A DNA stretch of 43,686 nucleotides. Origin: a virus. The stretch spans positions 1 through 43,686 of the IMG/VR virus record IMGVR_UViG_3300049457_000038; one strand, written 5' to 3'. The notes below the pieces were generated by a model. It was not told the DNA's origin, searched no databases, and saw only the letters and a program-made list of their open reading frames with translations. Every line of letters begins with the position of its first letter. Position 1 is the stretch's first letter. Below are positions 6,280 through 14,378 of the stretch, piece after piece. The position numbers were made by a program, and so were the translations under genes.

Positions 6280-7478
6280 TGGCAACGCAGACGGCATCGG
6301 CGAGCGCCGGCGAGACGAAGTCTCCTCAGGCGGCAGGAACGATCGCGCGCCAGGAGTTCGGAGTACAGCAGCTCGAGGTGTCGGCCGAGACTGCCGGCGG
6401 CGCCGCCCTGGCCGCCCAGGCCCGCGCGCTCGTCGAGGCGCGGTTCGTGATGGCGATGCGCCGCCCGCGGGACCTCGACGACGTGCGGGTCAAGGTAATG
6501 CGCGAGGTCGAGCGGCCGGGGTTCGCCGAGATCGCTTGGTACAGGAAGCCTATCGGCGCCGGAGTCGAGGGCCTCTCCGTGCGCTTCTTCGAGGCGGCGG
6601 CGCGCTGCTTCGGAAACCTGATGGTCACACCCACGACCACGTTCGAGGACGATCGTAAGCGCATCGTGCGCGTGGAAGTGATCGACCTCGAGACCAACTA
6701 CTCCCCGTCGTTGGACGTGACCGTGGAGAAGACCGTCGAGCGCAAGGCGCTGAACGATGGCCGGGTCGCGATCAGCGTCCGCAAGAACAGCAAGGGCGAG
6801 ATCACGTATACGGTGCCGGCGACCGAGGACGAGATGCTGGGCAAGAGCAACTCCCTCGTGTCGAAGGCCCGCCGGAACCTGCTGCAGCAGATCATTCCGG
6901 GCGACATCACCGACCAGGCCAAGGCGCGGATCCTCGCAATCCGGCGGGGTGATGCCGCGAAGGATCCGGAGGGCGCCCGCCGGAAGATCGTGGATTCCTT
7001 CGCCGGCCTGAACGTGATGCCGTCCGACCTCAAGCGCTGGCTCGGACACGACGTCGCCCAGGCGAGCCCGGCGGAGATCACCGACCTCCGCGATCTGTAC
7101 TCGGCGATCCAGGCTGGCGAGACGAACTGGGCCGAGGCCTTGGCCGAGAAGATCGGCGGCGCCGTCGACGCGTCCGGGGATGCGCCGCCCAGGTCCTCAG
7201 GGCTTGACGGCGTGGCGGAGAAGCTCGAGGGGACGAAGACCGCGGCGCCGCCGCGAACGGCGGGCTGCACGCACCCCGACGTCCCGCCGAGCAGCCTGCA
7301 ACCCGGCGTCACGATCGCCTGCCCGAAGTGCGGCGAGGAGCTGCGCGGCGAGGAGCCAGCCCGTGAGCCGGGTTCCGACGATGACACGCCGACTCCGCGG
7401 GCCGCGGTCGAGGCGCTCGTAGACAAGGCCAAGACGCAACCGCCGAAGACGGGGCGCCAGGGGCGCCTGCAGGAGTAG
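6279..7478 (+). CDS. Probable recombination partner protein with C-terminal zinc ribbon
   Basis: 399 residues from ATG at 6279 with AGGAAG before it. The core, about residues 40-240, contains DVRVKVMREVERPGFAEIAW, GLSVRFFEAAARCFGNL and EDEMLGKSNSLVSKARRN, a pattern I associate with phage proteins encoded beside exonucleases. Residues about 325-350 carry C-x-H and CPKCGEEL, a zinc-ribbon-like motif. By position it may be the single-strand annealing partner of the exonuclease; this is inference from context, and I cannot name a characterised family with certainty. Long charged linkers follow the core. Confidence 0.6.
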   Translation: MATQTASASAGETKSPQAAGTIARQEFGVQQLEVSAETAGGAALAAQARALVEARFVMAMRRPRDLDDVRVKVMREVERPGFAEIAWYRKPIGAGVEGLSVRFFEAAARCFGNLMVTPTTTFEDDRKRIVRVEVIDLETNYSPSLDVTVEKTVERKALNDGRVAISVRKNSKGEITYTVPATEDEMLGKSNSLVSKARRNLLQQIIPGDITDQAKARILAIRRGDAAKDPEGARRKIVDSFAGLNVMPSDLKRWLGHDVAQASPAEITDLRDLYSAIQAGETNWAEALAEKIGGAVDASGDAPPRSSGLDGVAEKLEGTKTAAPPRTAGCTHPDVPPSSLQPGVTIACPKCGEELRGEEPAREPGSDDDTPTPRAAVEALVDKAKTQPPKTGRQGRLQE

Positions 7479-7481
7479 CCC

Positions 7482-9008
7482 ATGACCGAGCTCAAGGTGG
7501 TCGCCGTTCAGATACGAGACGTGCTGGGCGCCCGCGAGTTCTCCCTGGCGCCCGGGCGCGTCACCGTGCTCTCGGGCCGGAACGGCTCCGGCAAGAGCAC
7601 CGCGCTGCAGGCCGTGCAGGCCGCCCTCGGAGGCGGGAACCTCGCGCGGATCGCCCGGGTGGCCGCCGCCGGCGACGATGAGGAGATCGAGCCCGAAGTC
7701 GTCCTGCTCCTCGAGGGCCAGGGCCACGAGTCGTACCGGGTCGAGCGCAAGGGGGAGAAGATCCGCGTCCGCGCGCGCGTGGGCGACACCGCCGCGTTCG
7801 AGGACTTGGGCAAGCCGCAGAGCTGGCTCCGCTCGCTGTACGACCCCCAGGGCGCGAACCCGGTCACGTTCCTGACCGCGTCCGACAAGGACCGCGCGCT
7901 GCTCCTGCTCGAGGCGCTCCCGCTCGACTACAACCGCGCGGAGCTCCTGCGCGAGATGGCGATGGAGACCGACAGCCTTCTCGCGATGCCGACCGGCCTC
8001 CACCCCCTCGAGGAGATCGGCCTGATCCGGGACTCGGTGTTCAGAACCCGCACCGGCGTGAACCGGGACCTGAAGGGCAAAGCCATGGCCGGCGAGCAGA
8101 CGAGGAGGAACGCACCGGCCGTCGTGCCAGACGACCACGCCGCGGAGATTGCGAAGCTGCGCCAACAGAAGGACGAGCTGGGGCGTCAGCTCGTCGCCGA
8201 ACAAGAACGGGCAGCCGCCGAGGAGGAGCGTGCGATCACGGCGGCGCAGCACGCGCACGAGGTAGCCGAGGCGGGTGTGAACGCCGCGTTCAAGGCGGCG
8301 GCCGCCAAGCTCCGCGCGGCATTCGAACAGGGCGCGGCGGAGATCCGGGCGGCCGCCGAGAGAGAGATCGCCGCGCTCAAAGCGGCGACGGAAGCCTCCA
8401 TCAACGCGCGTCGGCTGCAAGACGAAACGGTGCTCGAGGAGGGCGACCGTGCCGCGGCCGCGGCGATGTCCGCGGCCCGGGAGGCGCGCGAGATCGCGGA
8501 TGAGCAGATCCACGCCCGCCAAGCGGTGCTCGTGGCCCTCTCGGCAACGCTCGCGGACCTCGAGGCCCAAGCCGAGCACGCCGCCCGGGCGCGCGCCCTC
8601 CACGCGCAGGCCCGGCAGTTCGACGACGAGGCCGCGGAGCTCGCCAGAGAGTCCGATCGGCTGACCGCTGCCCTTGAAGCTCTCGACGCCTTTCGCCGGC
8701 GCCTGGCGAAGGACCTCCCGATCGACGGGCTCGAAATTGAAGGCCGGGAGATCCGCGTCCACGGCGTGCCCTACGAGCAGCTCAACACCGCGCAGCGCGT
8801 AGACATCGCCGTGCGTGTCGCGTGCTTGAGGGCCCGGGGCCAGCGCCTTCCGGTGGTCTTCGTCGACGGCGCCGAGGCCCTCGACCACGAGCACTTCGAT
8901 CTCTTGGTCGACCGGCTGCAGGCCGCCGGCGTCCAGGCGTTCGTAGCGCGCGTCACGGACGAGCCGTTGACCGTCACCACGGAGGACGCGCATGCGGCCG
9001 CGGGCTGA
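7482..9008 (+). CDS. SMC/Rad50/RecF-like ATPase with coiled coil
   Basis: 508 residues from ATG at 7482. P-loop GRNGSGKST at residues 32-40, preceded by the strand GRVTVLS typical of RecF/SMC proteins. A long Ala/Glu/Arg-rich coiled coil spans about residues 215-420. Near the C-terminus LNTAQRVDIAVRVA resembles the ABC signature region and LPVVFVDGAEALD is a Walker B-like strand. Such ATPases act at DNA ends, often with a nuclease partner. Here it follows the exonuclease and probable annealing gene, so a DNA-end processing complex is plausible. The coiled coil is short compared with Rad50. Confidence 0.8.
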   Translation: MTELKVVAVQIRDVLGAREFSLAPGRVTVLSGRNGSGKSTALQAVQAALGGGNLARIARVAAAGDDEEIEPEVVLLLEGQGHESYRVERKGEKIRVRARVGDTAAFEDLGKPQSWLRSLYDPQGANPVTFLTASDKDRALLLLEALPLDYNRAELLREMAMETDSLLAMPTGLHPLEEIGLIRDSVFRTRTGVNRDLKGKAMAGEQTRRNAPAVVPDDHAAEIAKLRQQKDELGRQLVAEQERAAAEEERAITAAQHAHEVAEAGVNAAFKAAAAKLRAAFEQGAAEIRAAAEREIAALKAATEASINARRLQDETVLEEGDRAAAAAMSAAREAREIADEQIHARQAVLVALSATLADLEAQAEHAARARALHAQARQFDDEAAELARESDRLTAALEALDAFRRRLAKDLPIDGLEIEGREIRVHGVPYEQLNTAQRVDIAVRVACLRARGQRLPVVFVDGAEALDHEHFDLLVDRLQAAGVQAFVARVTDEPLTVTTEDAHAAAG

Positions 9009-9192
9009 GCCACGTCTCCTTCGGGGGGGGGGGCTTCCATGCGCGCTGTGCGGTCGGCCCGCCGGCGCCGAGGGTCGGTGCGGTGGCTGTAAGCGATGGA
9101 TCTGCGCGCGCTGCGATCGGCAGCCGCTGCTCCGGCGTGGGCACCGGCCGGAGGAACACCGGCGCGTGGCGGCGAGCTTGAGGGCGCAATGA
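8992..9192 (+). CDS. Small zinc-finger protein with a poly-G tract
   Basis: 66 residues from ATG at 8992, overlapping the previous gene by 17 bases. Zinc-finger-like CALCG, CGGCKRW and CARC pairs make a likely treble-clef or double zinc ribbon. The 11-base G run at 9023-9033 lies in codons 11-14 (Arg-Gly-Gly-Gly) ahead of the finger, so slippage would abolish the protein. Function unknown. Confidence 0.65.
   Translation: MRPRAEPRLLRGGGLPCALCGRPAGAEGRCGGCKRWICARCDRQPLLRRGHRPEEHRRVAASLRAQ
9023..9033. repeat. G11 homopolymer inside a small gene
   Basis: Eleven consecutive G within the coding region of the zinc-finger gene at 8992. Tracts of this length are prone to slippage, and also to sequencing error. 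Confidence 0.85.
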
Positions 9193-9767
9193 GCGATCCC
9201 GCCTGGCACGCTGCGCGCCGAATGCCCTCCGCGGAGGTCTTCGCCGACCGACCGCACGGAACGCGACTCCGCTACATCTCTCGCTGCCGCTGTGTTCCCT
9301 GTCGCGCGGCCAACTCGCGCTACGAGACGGCGCGCGCGGCCGCCCGGCGGGCGGGCGACTGGCGCGGGATTGTGCCGGCCGACACGGCCCGGGCCCACCT
9401 CCTGCGGCTCTCTCGCCTCGGCGTGGGCTACAAGTCGGTGGCCGCCGCCGGCGACGTCACCCCCTCGATCCTCTTCGCGATCAGGACCGGGGCACGGAAG
9501 CGGATCCGCGCCAGCACCGAGCGCGCGATCCTGGCCGTCGACGAGCAGGCGATCGCCGACCACGCCCTCGTATCGCCGGCGGCCACCTGGCGGCGCATCC
9601 GGGCGCTGCTCGAGGAGGGCTTTTCGAAGGCTGAGCTCGCCCGCCGGCTTGGCTACAAGACCCCGAAGCTGCAACTGGGCCGCCCTGGACGCAGGCGCAT
9701 CCTTGCGGCCACCGCCGCGAAGATCGAGCGCTTTTATCGGCTGATGGTCGACGAGTCCGCCTCATGA
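9189..9767 (+). CDS. Phage HTH DNA-binding protein
   Basis: 192 residues from ATG at 9189 (ATGA overlap). The N-terminus has RPHGTRLRYISRCRCVPCR followed by a basic Ala/Arg helix and GDWRGIVPAD; this head is common in phage HTH proteins. Two helix-turn-helix-like segments follow: VGYKSVAAAGDVTPSILFAI and FSKAELARRLGYKTPKLQLG. It is probably a sequence-specific DNA-binding protein acting on phage genes; the target is unknown. Confidence 0.7.
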   Translation: MSDPAWHAARRMPSAEVFADRPHGTRLRYISRCRCVPCRAANSRYETARAAARRAGDWRGIVPADTARAHLLRLSRLGVGYKSVAAAGDVTPSILFAIRTGARKRIRASTERAILAVDEQAIADHALVSPAATWRRIRALLEEGFSKAELARRLGYKTPKLQLGRPGRRRILAATAAKIERFYRLMVDESAS

Positions 9768-10258
9768 AGGGCCAGTACGCCGAAGGCACGACCGTTGCCC
9801 CCGAGAAGACCCGGGCGGAGATCGAGACGGTTCTCAACCGGTACGGAGCGACCGGCTTCGCCTACGCGAGCCAGCAGCTCGGCGCCGGCGGCCGCGCGCG
9901 GATCGAGTTCTACGCGAACAACAGGCGTGTCCGGTTCGACATGGTCCTCCCGCGGAAGGATGAGCCCCGCTTCACCGAGAACCCGCGCGGTTACCCATAT
10001 CGGCCCCGGAGCGAAGGCAAGGCGCTCGCCGCCTGGGAGGGCGAGGTGCGCCGGCTGTGGCGGGCGCTGCTCCTGGCCATCAAGGCCAAGCTCGAGGTCG
10101 TCGAAAGTGGCCTCGCGATCTTCGAGGAGGAGTTCCTCGCGAACATCGTGATGCCCGACGACTCCACGGTGGGCGCGCACGCGCGGCCCTGGATTGCCCA
10201 GGCGTACGAGACGGGCCGGGTGATCGGGCTACTACCAGCGGGACCAACGACGAATTGA
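9764..10258 (+). CDS. Conserved phage protein, unknown function
   Basis: 164 residues from ATG at 9764 (ATGA overlap). An alpha/beta N-terminal half (TRAEIETVLNRYGATGFAY, then RIEFYANNRRVRFDMVLP) and a helical C-terminal half containing LWRALLLAIKAKLEVVESG and FEEEFLANIVMPDDSTV. I recognise this as a recurring phage early protein but not its function. It lies just before the ParB-like gene. Confidence 0.7.
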   Translation: MKGQYAEGTTVAPEKTRAEIETVLNRYGATGFAYASQQLGAGGRARIEFYANNRRVRFDMVLPRKDEPRFTENPRGYPYRPRSEGKALAAWEGEVRRLWRALLLAIKAKLEVVESGLAIFEEEFLANIVMPDDSTVGAHARPWIAQAYETGRVIGLLPAGPTTN

Positions 10259-10269
10259 AGGAGGGGAAA

Positions 10270-11976
10270 GTGGAACAGACATCGACAGTCGAGTCGGCCC
10301 CGCTCATTGAACCCGAATTTCGGTCCATCCCGCTCGAGGACCTCTGCGAGTCTCCGCTGAACCCGCGACGGCACTTCGACGCCGGCGAGCTGCGCGAGCT
10401 CGCGGACAGCATCCGGGCCCACGGCGTGATCACGCCCATCCTGGCGAGGCCGCTTGTCGACGATAACGGGACGCCGTTCCTGGAAATCGTCGTCGGCGCC
10501 CGTCGGGCACGCGCGGCGAAGCTCGCCGGCCTGGAGGAGATCCCTGCGCGCGTCCGTGAGCTCACCGACGCCCAGGTCCTCGAGGTCCAGGTCATCGAGA
10601 ACCTGCAGCGCGCGGACATCCACCCCCTCGAGGAGGCGGACGGCTACCGCACCCTCCACCTGAAGCACGGCTACGCCATCGAGGACCTGGCGGCGAAGGT
10701 CGGAAAGAGCCGCGGCTACGTCTACGCGCGGATGCGGTTGTGCGCCCTGGTGGAGCCGGCCCGGAAGGCGTTCCTCGAGGGCAAGCTCACTCCGTCGACG
10801 GCGCTCCTGGTTGCGCGGATCCCGGATGACGGGCTACAGGAGAAGGCCACAGCGGACATCGTCGACGACGAAATGGGAACGCGCGAGGCCTCCGAGCACC
10901 TCCAGCGGGAGTACATGCTCCGGCTCTCGGATGCCCCGTTCAACACCAGCGACCCCGGCCTGGTGCCGGCGGCCGGCGCCTGCAACACGTGCCCGAAGCG
11001 GACGGGCAACCAGCGCGAGCTCTTCGGCGACGTGAAGAGCGCGGATGTCTGCACGGACCCGCCGTGCTTCGCGCGGAAGCGGGACGCCTACTGGGCTATC
11101 GAGAAGCTCGCCGCTGAGGCCCGCGGTCAAAAGGTTCTCTCGGAGAAGGAGGCCAAGGTGGTCCTCTCTCCCTACGGCGGCGGACCGGTGGCGGGCTCTG
11201 GCTACGTCGAGCGCAGAGGCGCGTGCTTCGACGATCCCAAGGCCAGATCGTACGGGACGCTCCTCGGGAAGCGCGCGAAGGACCTGGTGGTGCTGGCGCG
11301 CGATCCGAGGACGGGCGGCGCGTGTGAGCTGATCCCGAAGGCGGCCGCGGAGAAGGCGCTCAAGGAAGCTGGGCATGCGTGGGCCCGGCCCGCGGCGAAG
11401 ACGAAGTCGTCGCCCAGCTCGGGCAAGGACCGGAAAGAGCGGGAGGCCAGGACGCGCCAAAACCAAGAGCTGAGTGATCGAGTAACCGTCGCAGCTCTGG
11501 ACCAGGTGGTTGCTGCAGTGGAACTTCACGACCTGTCGGAAAAGGACTGGCGCATGCTGGCTCCGAGCGTGATCGAGAGCGCCTTCCTCAGCGACATGAC
11601 TGGTCTTTTCGAGACCATCGTGGCACGCCGTGGGCTCAGTGATGGCAACGGCAAGGCGAAGAGGAGTAACGGTGCGGACCTGTTGCTCCATGCGCTGCCC
11701 AAGATGAAGAAGCCGCAAGTGGCGGGGCTGGCCATGGAGCTGGCGATCAGCATGCTCCGACCATCGTCGTATTCGCCACCTGGCAGCACCACCAAGGGCA
11801 TGCCAACCCAGAAAGACGTCTTCGAGCATTTCGGGGTGGACCTGAAGAAGGTGGAAGCCTCCGTCAAGGCGGAGATCGCGGCGGCCCCGAAGGCCATCAC
11901 GAAGGACAAGGCCCCACAGAAGAAGCCGGCGGCGAAGGCCAGCAAGAAGGCCCAGCGTCCGTCCGCCTCGGCGTAG
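10270..11976 (+). CDS. ParB/Srx-fold protein with zinc-finger-like insert
   Basis: 568 residues from GTG at 10270 with GGAGGGGAAA just upstream. The N-terminal ParB/sulfiredoxin-type domain shows NPRRHFD (31-37), the GARRARAAKLAG box (76-87) and ENLQRADIHPLEEA (110-123). An HTH follows at about 135-160 (IEDLAAKVGKSRGYVYARM). Later come CNTCPKR and CTDPPCF, a Cys cluster seen in phage ParB-like proteins. The C-terminus is Lys/Ala-rich. No ParA is encoded, so classical partition is unlikely; DNA binding, transcription control or nuclease activity are the options. Confidence 0.85.
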   Translation: MEQTSTVESAPLIEPEFRSIPLEDLCESPLNPRRHFDAGELRELADSIRAHGVITPILARPLVDDNGTPFLEIVVGARRARAAKLAGLEEIPARVRELTDAQVLEVQVIENLQRADIHPLEEADGYRTLHLKHGYAIEDLAAKVGKSRGYVYARMRLCALVEPARKAFLEGKLTPSTALLVARIPDDGLQEKATADIVDDEMGTREASEHLQREYMLRLSDAPFNTSDPGLVPAAGACNTCPKRTGNQRELFGDVKSADVCTDPPCFARKRDAYWAIEKLAAEARGQKVLSEKEAKVVLSPYGGGPVAGSGYVERRGACFDDPKARSYGTLLGKRAKDLVVLARDPRTGGACELIPKAAAEKALKEAGHAWARPAAKTKSSPSSGKDRKEREARTRQNQELSDRVTVAALDQVVAAVELHDLSEKDWRMLAPSVIESAFLSDMTGLFETIVARRGLSDGNGKAKRSNGADLLLHALPKMKKPQVAGLAMELAISMLRPSSYSPPGSTTKGMPTQKDVFEHFGVDLKKVEASVKAEIAAAPKAITKDKAPQKKPAAKASKKAQRPSASA

Positions 11977-11985
11977 GAGGGAGCC

Positions 11986-12342
11986 ATGGCCCAGCCGGGG
12001 AAATGCCGTTCGTGCGACAAGCGGATCCTCTGGGTGAAGACCGTCAACGGCAAGCCCGCGCCGCTCGACCCGGAGCCGCGCGAGGACGGGAACGTTGTCC
12101 CGGGCTGGGATGGCCACGCCCGGTTCTTGCGCAGCGGTGTGAGGCAATGCCGGGCCTGCGGTTGTACTGAGACCGATGCCTGCCCAGGTCTCGCCGGTGA
12201 GGGCTGCTCGTGGGTGGAGCGCGACCTCTGCAGCTCGTGCGTGGGGAGGGAGCCGCGGCGATACGTCAGTCACTTCGCGACGTGTCCGCACCGGGATCGG
12301 CACAGGAAGCGAGCAGCCGTCGCGGCGGGGGTCTCTCGCTGA
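11986..12342 (+). CDS. Double zinc-motif phage protein
   Basis: 118 residues from ATG at 11986 with GGAGGGAGCC upstream. The first motif, CRSCDKRILWVKTVNGKPA then PLDPEP, is a widespread phage zinc-ribbon head. The second, CRACGCTETDACPG followed by GCSWVERDLCSSC, is another common phage Cys motif. The two appear fused here. Probably structural zinc sites in a nucleic-acid-associated protein. Coupled by TGATG to the replication gene. Confidence 0.75.
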   Translation: MAQPGKCRSCDKRILWVKTVNGKPAPLDPEPREDGNVVPGWDGHARFLRSGVRQCRACGCTETDACPGLAGEGCSWVERDLCSSCVGREPRRYVSHFATCPHRDRHRKRAAVAAGVSR

Positions 12343-13085
12343 TGAAACGCGGCACGCCCGATCACCCAAAGACGCTCCGCCTCATGGAGGAGCTCCAGTG
12401 CTCGAAGGTGGTCGCCGTCGGCGTGCTCGAGCTGCTCTGGCACTTCACGTCGACGTACGCGCCGAGGGGCGACGTCGGCCGGTTCTCGCCCGCCCAGATC
12501 GCGAAGGCCATTGGGTGGGAGGGAGACCCGGAGGCCCTGATCGCCGCGCTCATCTCCTGTCGGTGGCTGGACCGGCGCCGGAGGTGTGGATTACTTGTGC
12601 ATGACTGGCCGGAGCACGCCGACGACGCTGTGCACATGTCGCTCGCGAGGCGTGGAATCAGGTTCGCGACCGGGGCAGTCCCGAGCATGCGTCGCTTTAG
12701 TGAGCAGGAACGAAAGAAGTTAGAGGCCTCGTTCCGTGCGCACGCCGTGCGCACGCCGTGCGCAATGCCGTTGCCTGAGCCTGAGCCTGTTACTACAACC
12801 CCCTTACCCCCTTCGGGCGGGGAGACGCCGGCGAACCCCCCCAACCCCCCTGCTGGCGCAGGGGGGAGTGCCGCGACGAAGGCGCTGGACGCCGAGACCA
12901 GGGCGGAAAGGGCCCGGATCGCCGGCCAGGTGGAACTGGCCCGGCAGTTCGCGATTCACGAGGGCCATACGCCGTGGCGCGAGCACCTTCGGACGTTCAA
13001 ACACTGGTTCGCGGCCGGGCTCTCACTCGCGGAGGTCCAACACCGCATCGAGCTGGGAGAGCACCTGCCGCGCTCGGCCTTGTAG
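12342..13085 (+). CDS. Probable phage replication initiator (winged-helix type)
   Basis: 247 residues from ATG at 12342. The N-terminal domain, about 1-110 (HPKTLRLMEELQCSKVVAVG, LLWHFTSTYAPRGDVG, IAKAIGWEGDPEALIAALIS), resembles the winged-helix head of phage replisome organisers. A Pro/Gly-rich linker at about 145-185 is followed by a helical C-terminal domain (WREHLRTFKHWFAAGLSLAE). Iteron-like repeats lie inside the gene, as in lambda O. No helicase loader or primase is visible nearby. The function is inferred from architecture and position. Confidence 0.6.
   Translation: MKRGTPDHPKTLRLMEELQCSKVVAVGVLELLWHFTSTYAPRGDVGRFSPAQIAKAIGWEGDPEALIAALISCRWLDRRRRCGLLVHDWPEHADDAVHMSLARRGIRFATGAVPSMRRFSEQERKKLEASFRAHAVRTPCAMPLPEPEPVTTTPLPPSGGETPANPPNPPAGAGGSAATKALDAETRAERARIAGQVELARQFAIHEGHTPWREHLRTFKHWFAAGLSLAEVQHRIELGEHLPRSAL
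12735..12768. repeat. Three iteron-like tandem repeats, possible origin
   Basis: CGTGCGCACGC at 12735-12745 and 12746-12756, followed by CGTGCGCAATGC at 12757-12768: tandem units of 11 bases (last copy imperfect) inside the probable initiator gene. Just downstream is a comparatively AT-richer stretch (about 12789-12806), then a perfect 9-bp C/G hairpin at 12845-12866 (CCCCCCTGC-TGGC-GCAGGGGGG). This resembles an origin embedded in an initiator gene. Confidence 0.5.
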
Positions 13086-13100
13086 CGAAGGGAGGCTGTC

Positions 13101-13463
13101 ATGGCGAAAGCAGGCGCGCGAGTCGGACAGTTCGCGCCGCTGGTCGTGCCGTCACAACGGATCGACGTCTACGTGCACGTGGAGAGCTCGAGCGTCGAGG
13201 GGAAGCTGGATCAGCTTCTGAAAGCAGTCAACGCCGTTTTGAAACTGGAGGTCGCAATGTTAGCAGAACTGGACAACCTCACCACCGAGGTGACACGCAA
13301 CGGCGAGGTCGAGGCCTCGGCCGTGTTGCTGATCAAGGGCATCGCGCAGCAACTCATCGACGCGAAGGACGACCCCGTCAAGATCGCCGCGCTGTCCGCC
13401 AGCCTCAAGGCGTCAGCCGACGACCTGGCCGCGGCCGTCGCCGCGAACACGCCGGCGGCCTAG
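13101..13463 (+). CDS. Conserved small helical phage protein
   Basis: 120 residues from ATG at 13101 with GAAGGGAGG upstream. N-terminal strand-rich head, then heptad-like segments (GKLDQLLKAVNAVLKLEVAM, LDNLTTEV) and an Ala-rich C-terminus (LSASLKASADDLAAAVAANT). The C-terminal pattern is common in short phage proteins; function unknown. A strong hairpin follows the gene. Confidence 0.7.
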   Translation: MAKAGARVGQFAPLVVPSQRIDVYVHVESSSVEGKLDQLLKAVNAVLKLEVAMLAELDNLTTEVTRNGEVEASAVLLIKGIAQQLIDAKDDPVKIAALSASLKASADDLAAAVAANTPAA

Positions 13464-13469
13464 TTCCGG

Positions 13470-13505
13470 GCGGCCGCTCCGTCAGGTTGGACACGGAGCG
13501 GCCGC
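13470..13505 (+). terminator. Strong 13-bp hairpin, probable terminator or attenuator
   Basis: GCGGCCGCTCCGT at 13470-13482 pairs perfectly with ACGGAGCGGCCGC at 13493-13505, with a 10-base loop. It is followed by ACTTTC, a weak T-run. It lies between two genes of the same direction, so it may reduce rather than end transcription. Confidence 0.65.
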
Positions 13506-13531
13506 ACTTTCAGCGCGGAAGGGAGGAGGAA

Positions 13532-13876
13532 ATGCAGCGAGGGTTGAAGTTGGACGAGGAGGTGCCGGTCAAGCTGACCGACGAGCAGCTGCTCGCGCGC
13601 GGGGAAACGATGGCCGAGAAGATCGGGTATCGAGCCGGCCTGGTTGCGTCGGCGAGCGCCGACGCGAAGAAGTGGAGGGCGCAGGTCCTGGAGGTCGACG
13701 GCGAGATCGCCCGGCTGGCCCGCGTGATCCTCGGAGCGTACGAGCTGCGCAAACAGAGCGACCTCAAGTTCGGCGACCAAGCCACTATCGACCAGGCCGC
13801 GGCCACGGCTGCCCTGGCCGAGATCGCGCGGCACGCCGAGGGCAACGGGGTGGAAGCGCCGGAGCCCGCGCCGTAG
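13532..13876 (+). CDS. Hypothetical protein with coiled-coil character
   Basis: 114 residues from ATG at 13532 with a very strong GGGAGGAGGAA ribosome binding site. The middle, ADAKKWRAQVLEVDGEIARL, is heptad-like; the C-terminus is Ala/Pro-rich. The first gene after the 13470 hairpin. Function unknown. Confidence 0.65.
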   Translation: MQRGLKLDEEVPVKLTDEQLLARGETMAEKIGYRAGLVASASADAKKWRAQVLEVDGEIARLARVILGAYELRKQSDLKFGDQATIDQAAATAALAEIARHAEGNGVEAPEPAP

Positions 13877-14086
13877 GTGGCGCGGCGGAAGGGCAGCGCG
13901 CGGGAGCAGGAGAAGGACGCCGTGGAGGCGCAGTTCGTGGCCTCCATCCGCCGCTCCCTCGTGGACTCTGAAAAGCGCGGGCTGGTCACCATCCGGCCCG
14001 ACCCGTCCGCGGCGGAGACGACGGCCAGGAACGTGGTCAGGTATCTGTGGGCGGACGGGTTCAACGTCGTCAGGCGGCCGCGGTGA
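13877..14086 (+). CDS. Small basic protein, unknown
   Basis: 69 residues from GTG at 13877, directly after the previous stop. Charged N-terminus (ARRKGSAREQEKDAVEAQ) and a C-terminal TARNVVRYLWADGFNVVRR that could be one alpha/beta unit. No family recognised. Confidence 0.6.
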   Translation: MARRKGSAREQEKDAVEAQFVASIRRSLVDSEKRGLVTIRPDPSAAETTARNVVRYLWADGFNVVRRPR

Positions 14087-14123
14087 TTGAGCCGCCAGTG
14101 TTTTGTGATTGGAGGAATTTGGA

Positions 14124-14378
14124 ATGGAAAAGGCAAGCGTCGGACGGATCGTGCACTTTGTGGGCCAGGGCAGCAAGCGCGGCGAAGTGTGCCGCGCCGC
14201 CATCGTGATCGCGATCAAGGACGACCAGGTCAGCCTGGGCGTGTTCAATCCGCAGATGCTGACGTTCAAGAACAACGTGAAGTTCAACGCCGAGGAAAAG
14301 AAGCCGGGGACGTGGCATTTTCCGGAGCGCGTGGACGAGACGGCGCCAGTGGGCGACCAGCTGGGTGATCAGGCGTGA
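14124..14378 (+). CDS. Conserved small phage protein, beta-rich
   Basis: 84 residues from ATG at 14124, with GGAGG at 14111-14115 eight bases before it. Sequence SVGRIVHFVGQG, AAIVIAIKDDQVSLGVFNP and KKPGTWHFPERV suggests a small beta-barrel fold often seen in phage early regions, with a closing tryptophan/His motif. Function unknown. Confidence 0.75.
   Translation: MEKASVGRIVHFVGQGSKRGEVCRAAIVIAIKDDQVSLGVFNPQMLTFKNNVKFNAEEKKPGTWHFPERVDETAPVGDQLGDQA

Noticed and set aside
7197-9674. An 825-residue open frame on the reverse strand.
   Set aside because: It is the antisense of the ATPase and HTH genes in high-GC DNA; the forward genes have clear motifs and it has none.
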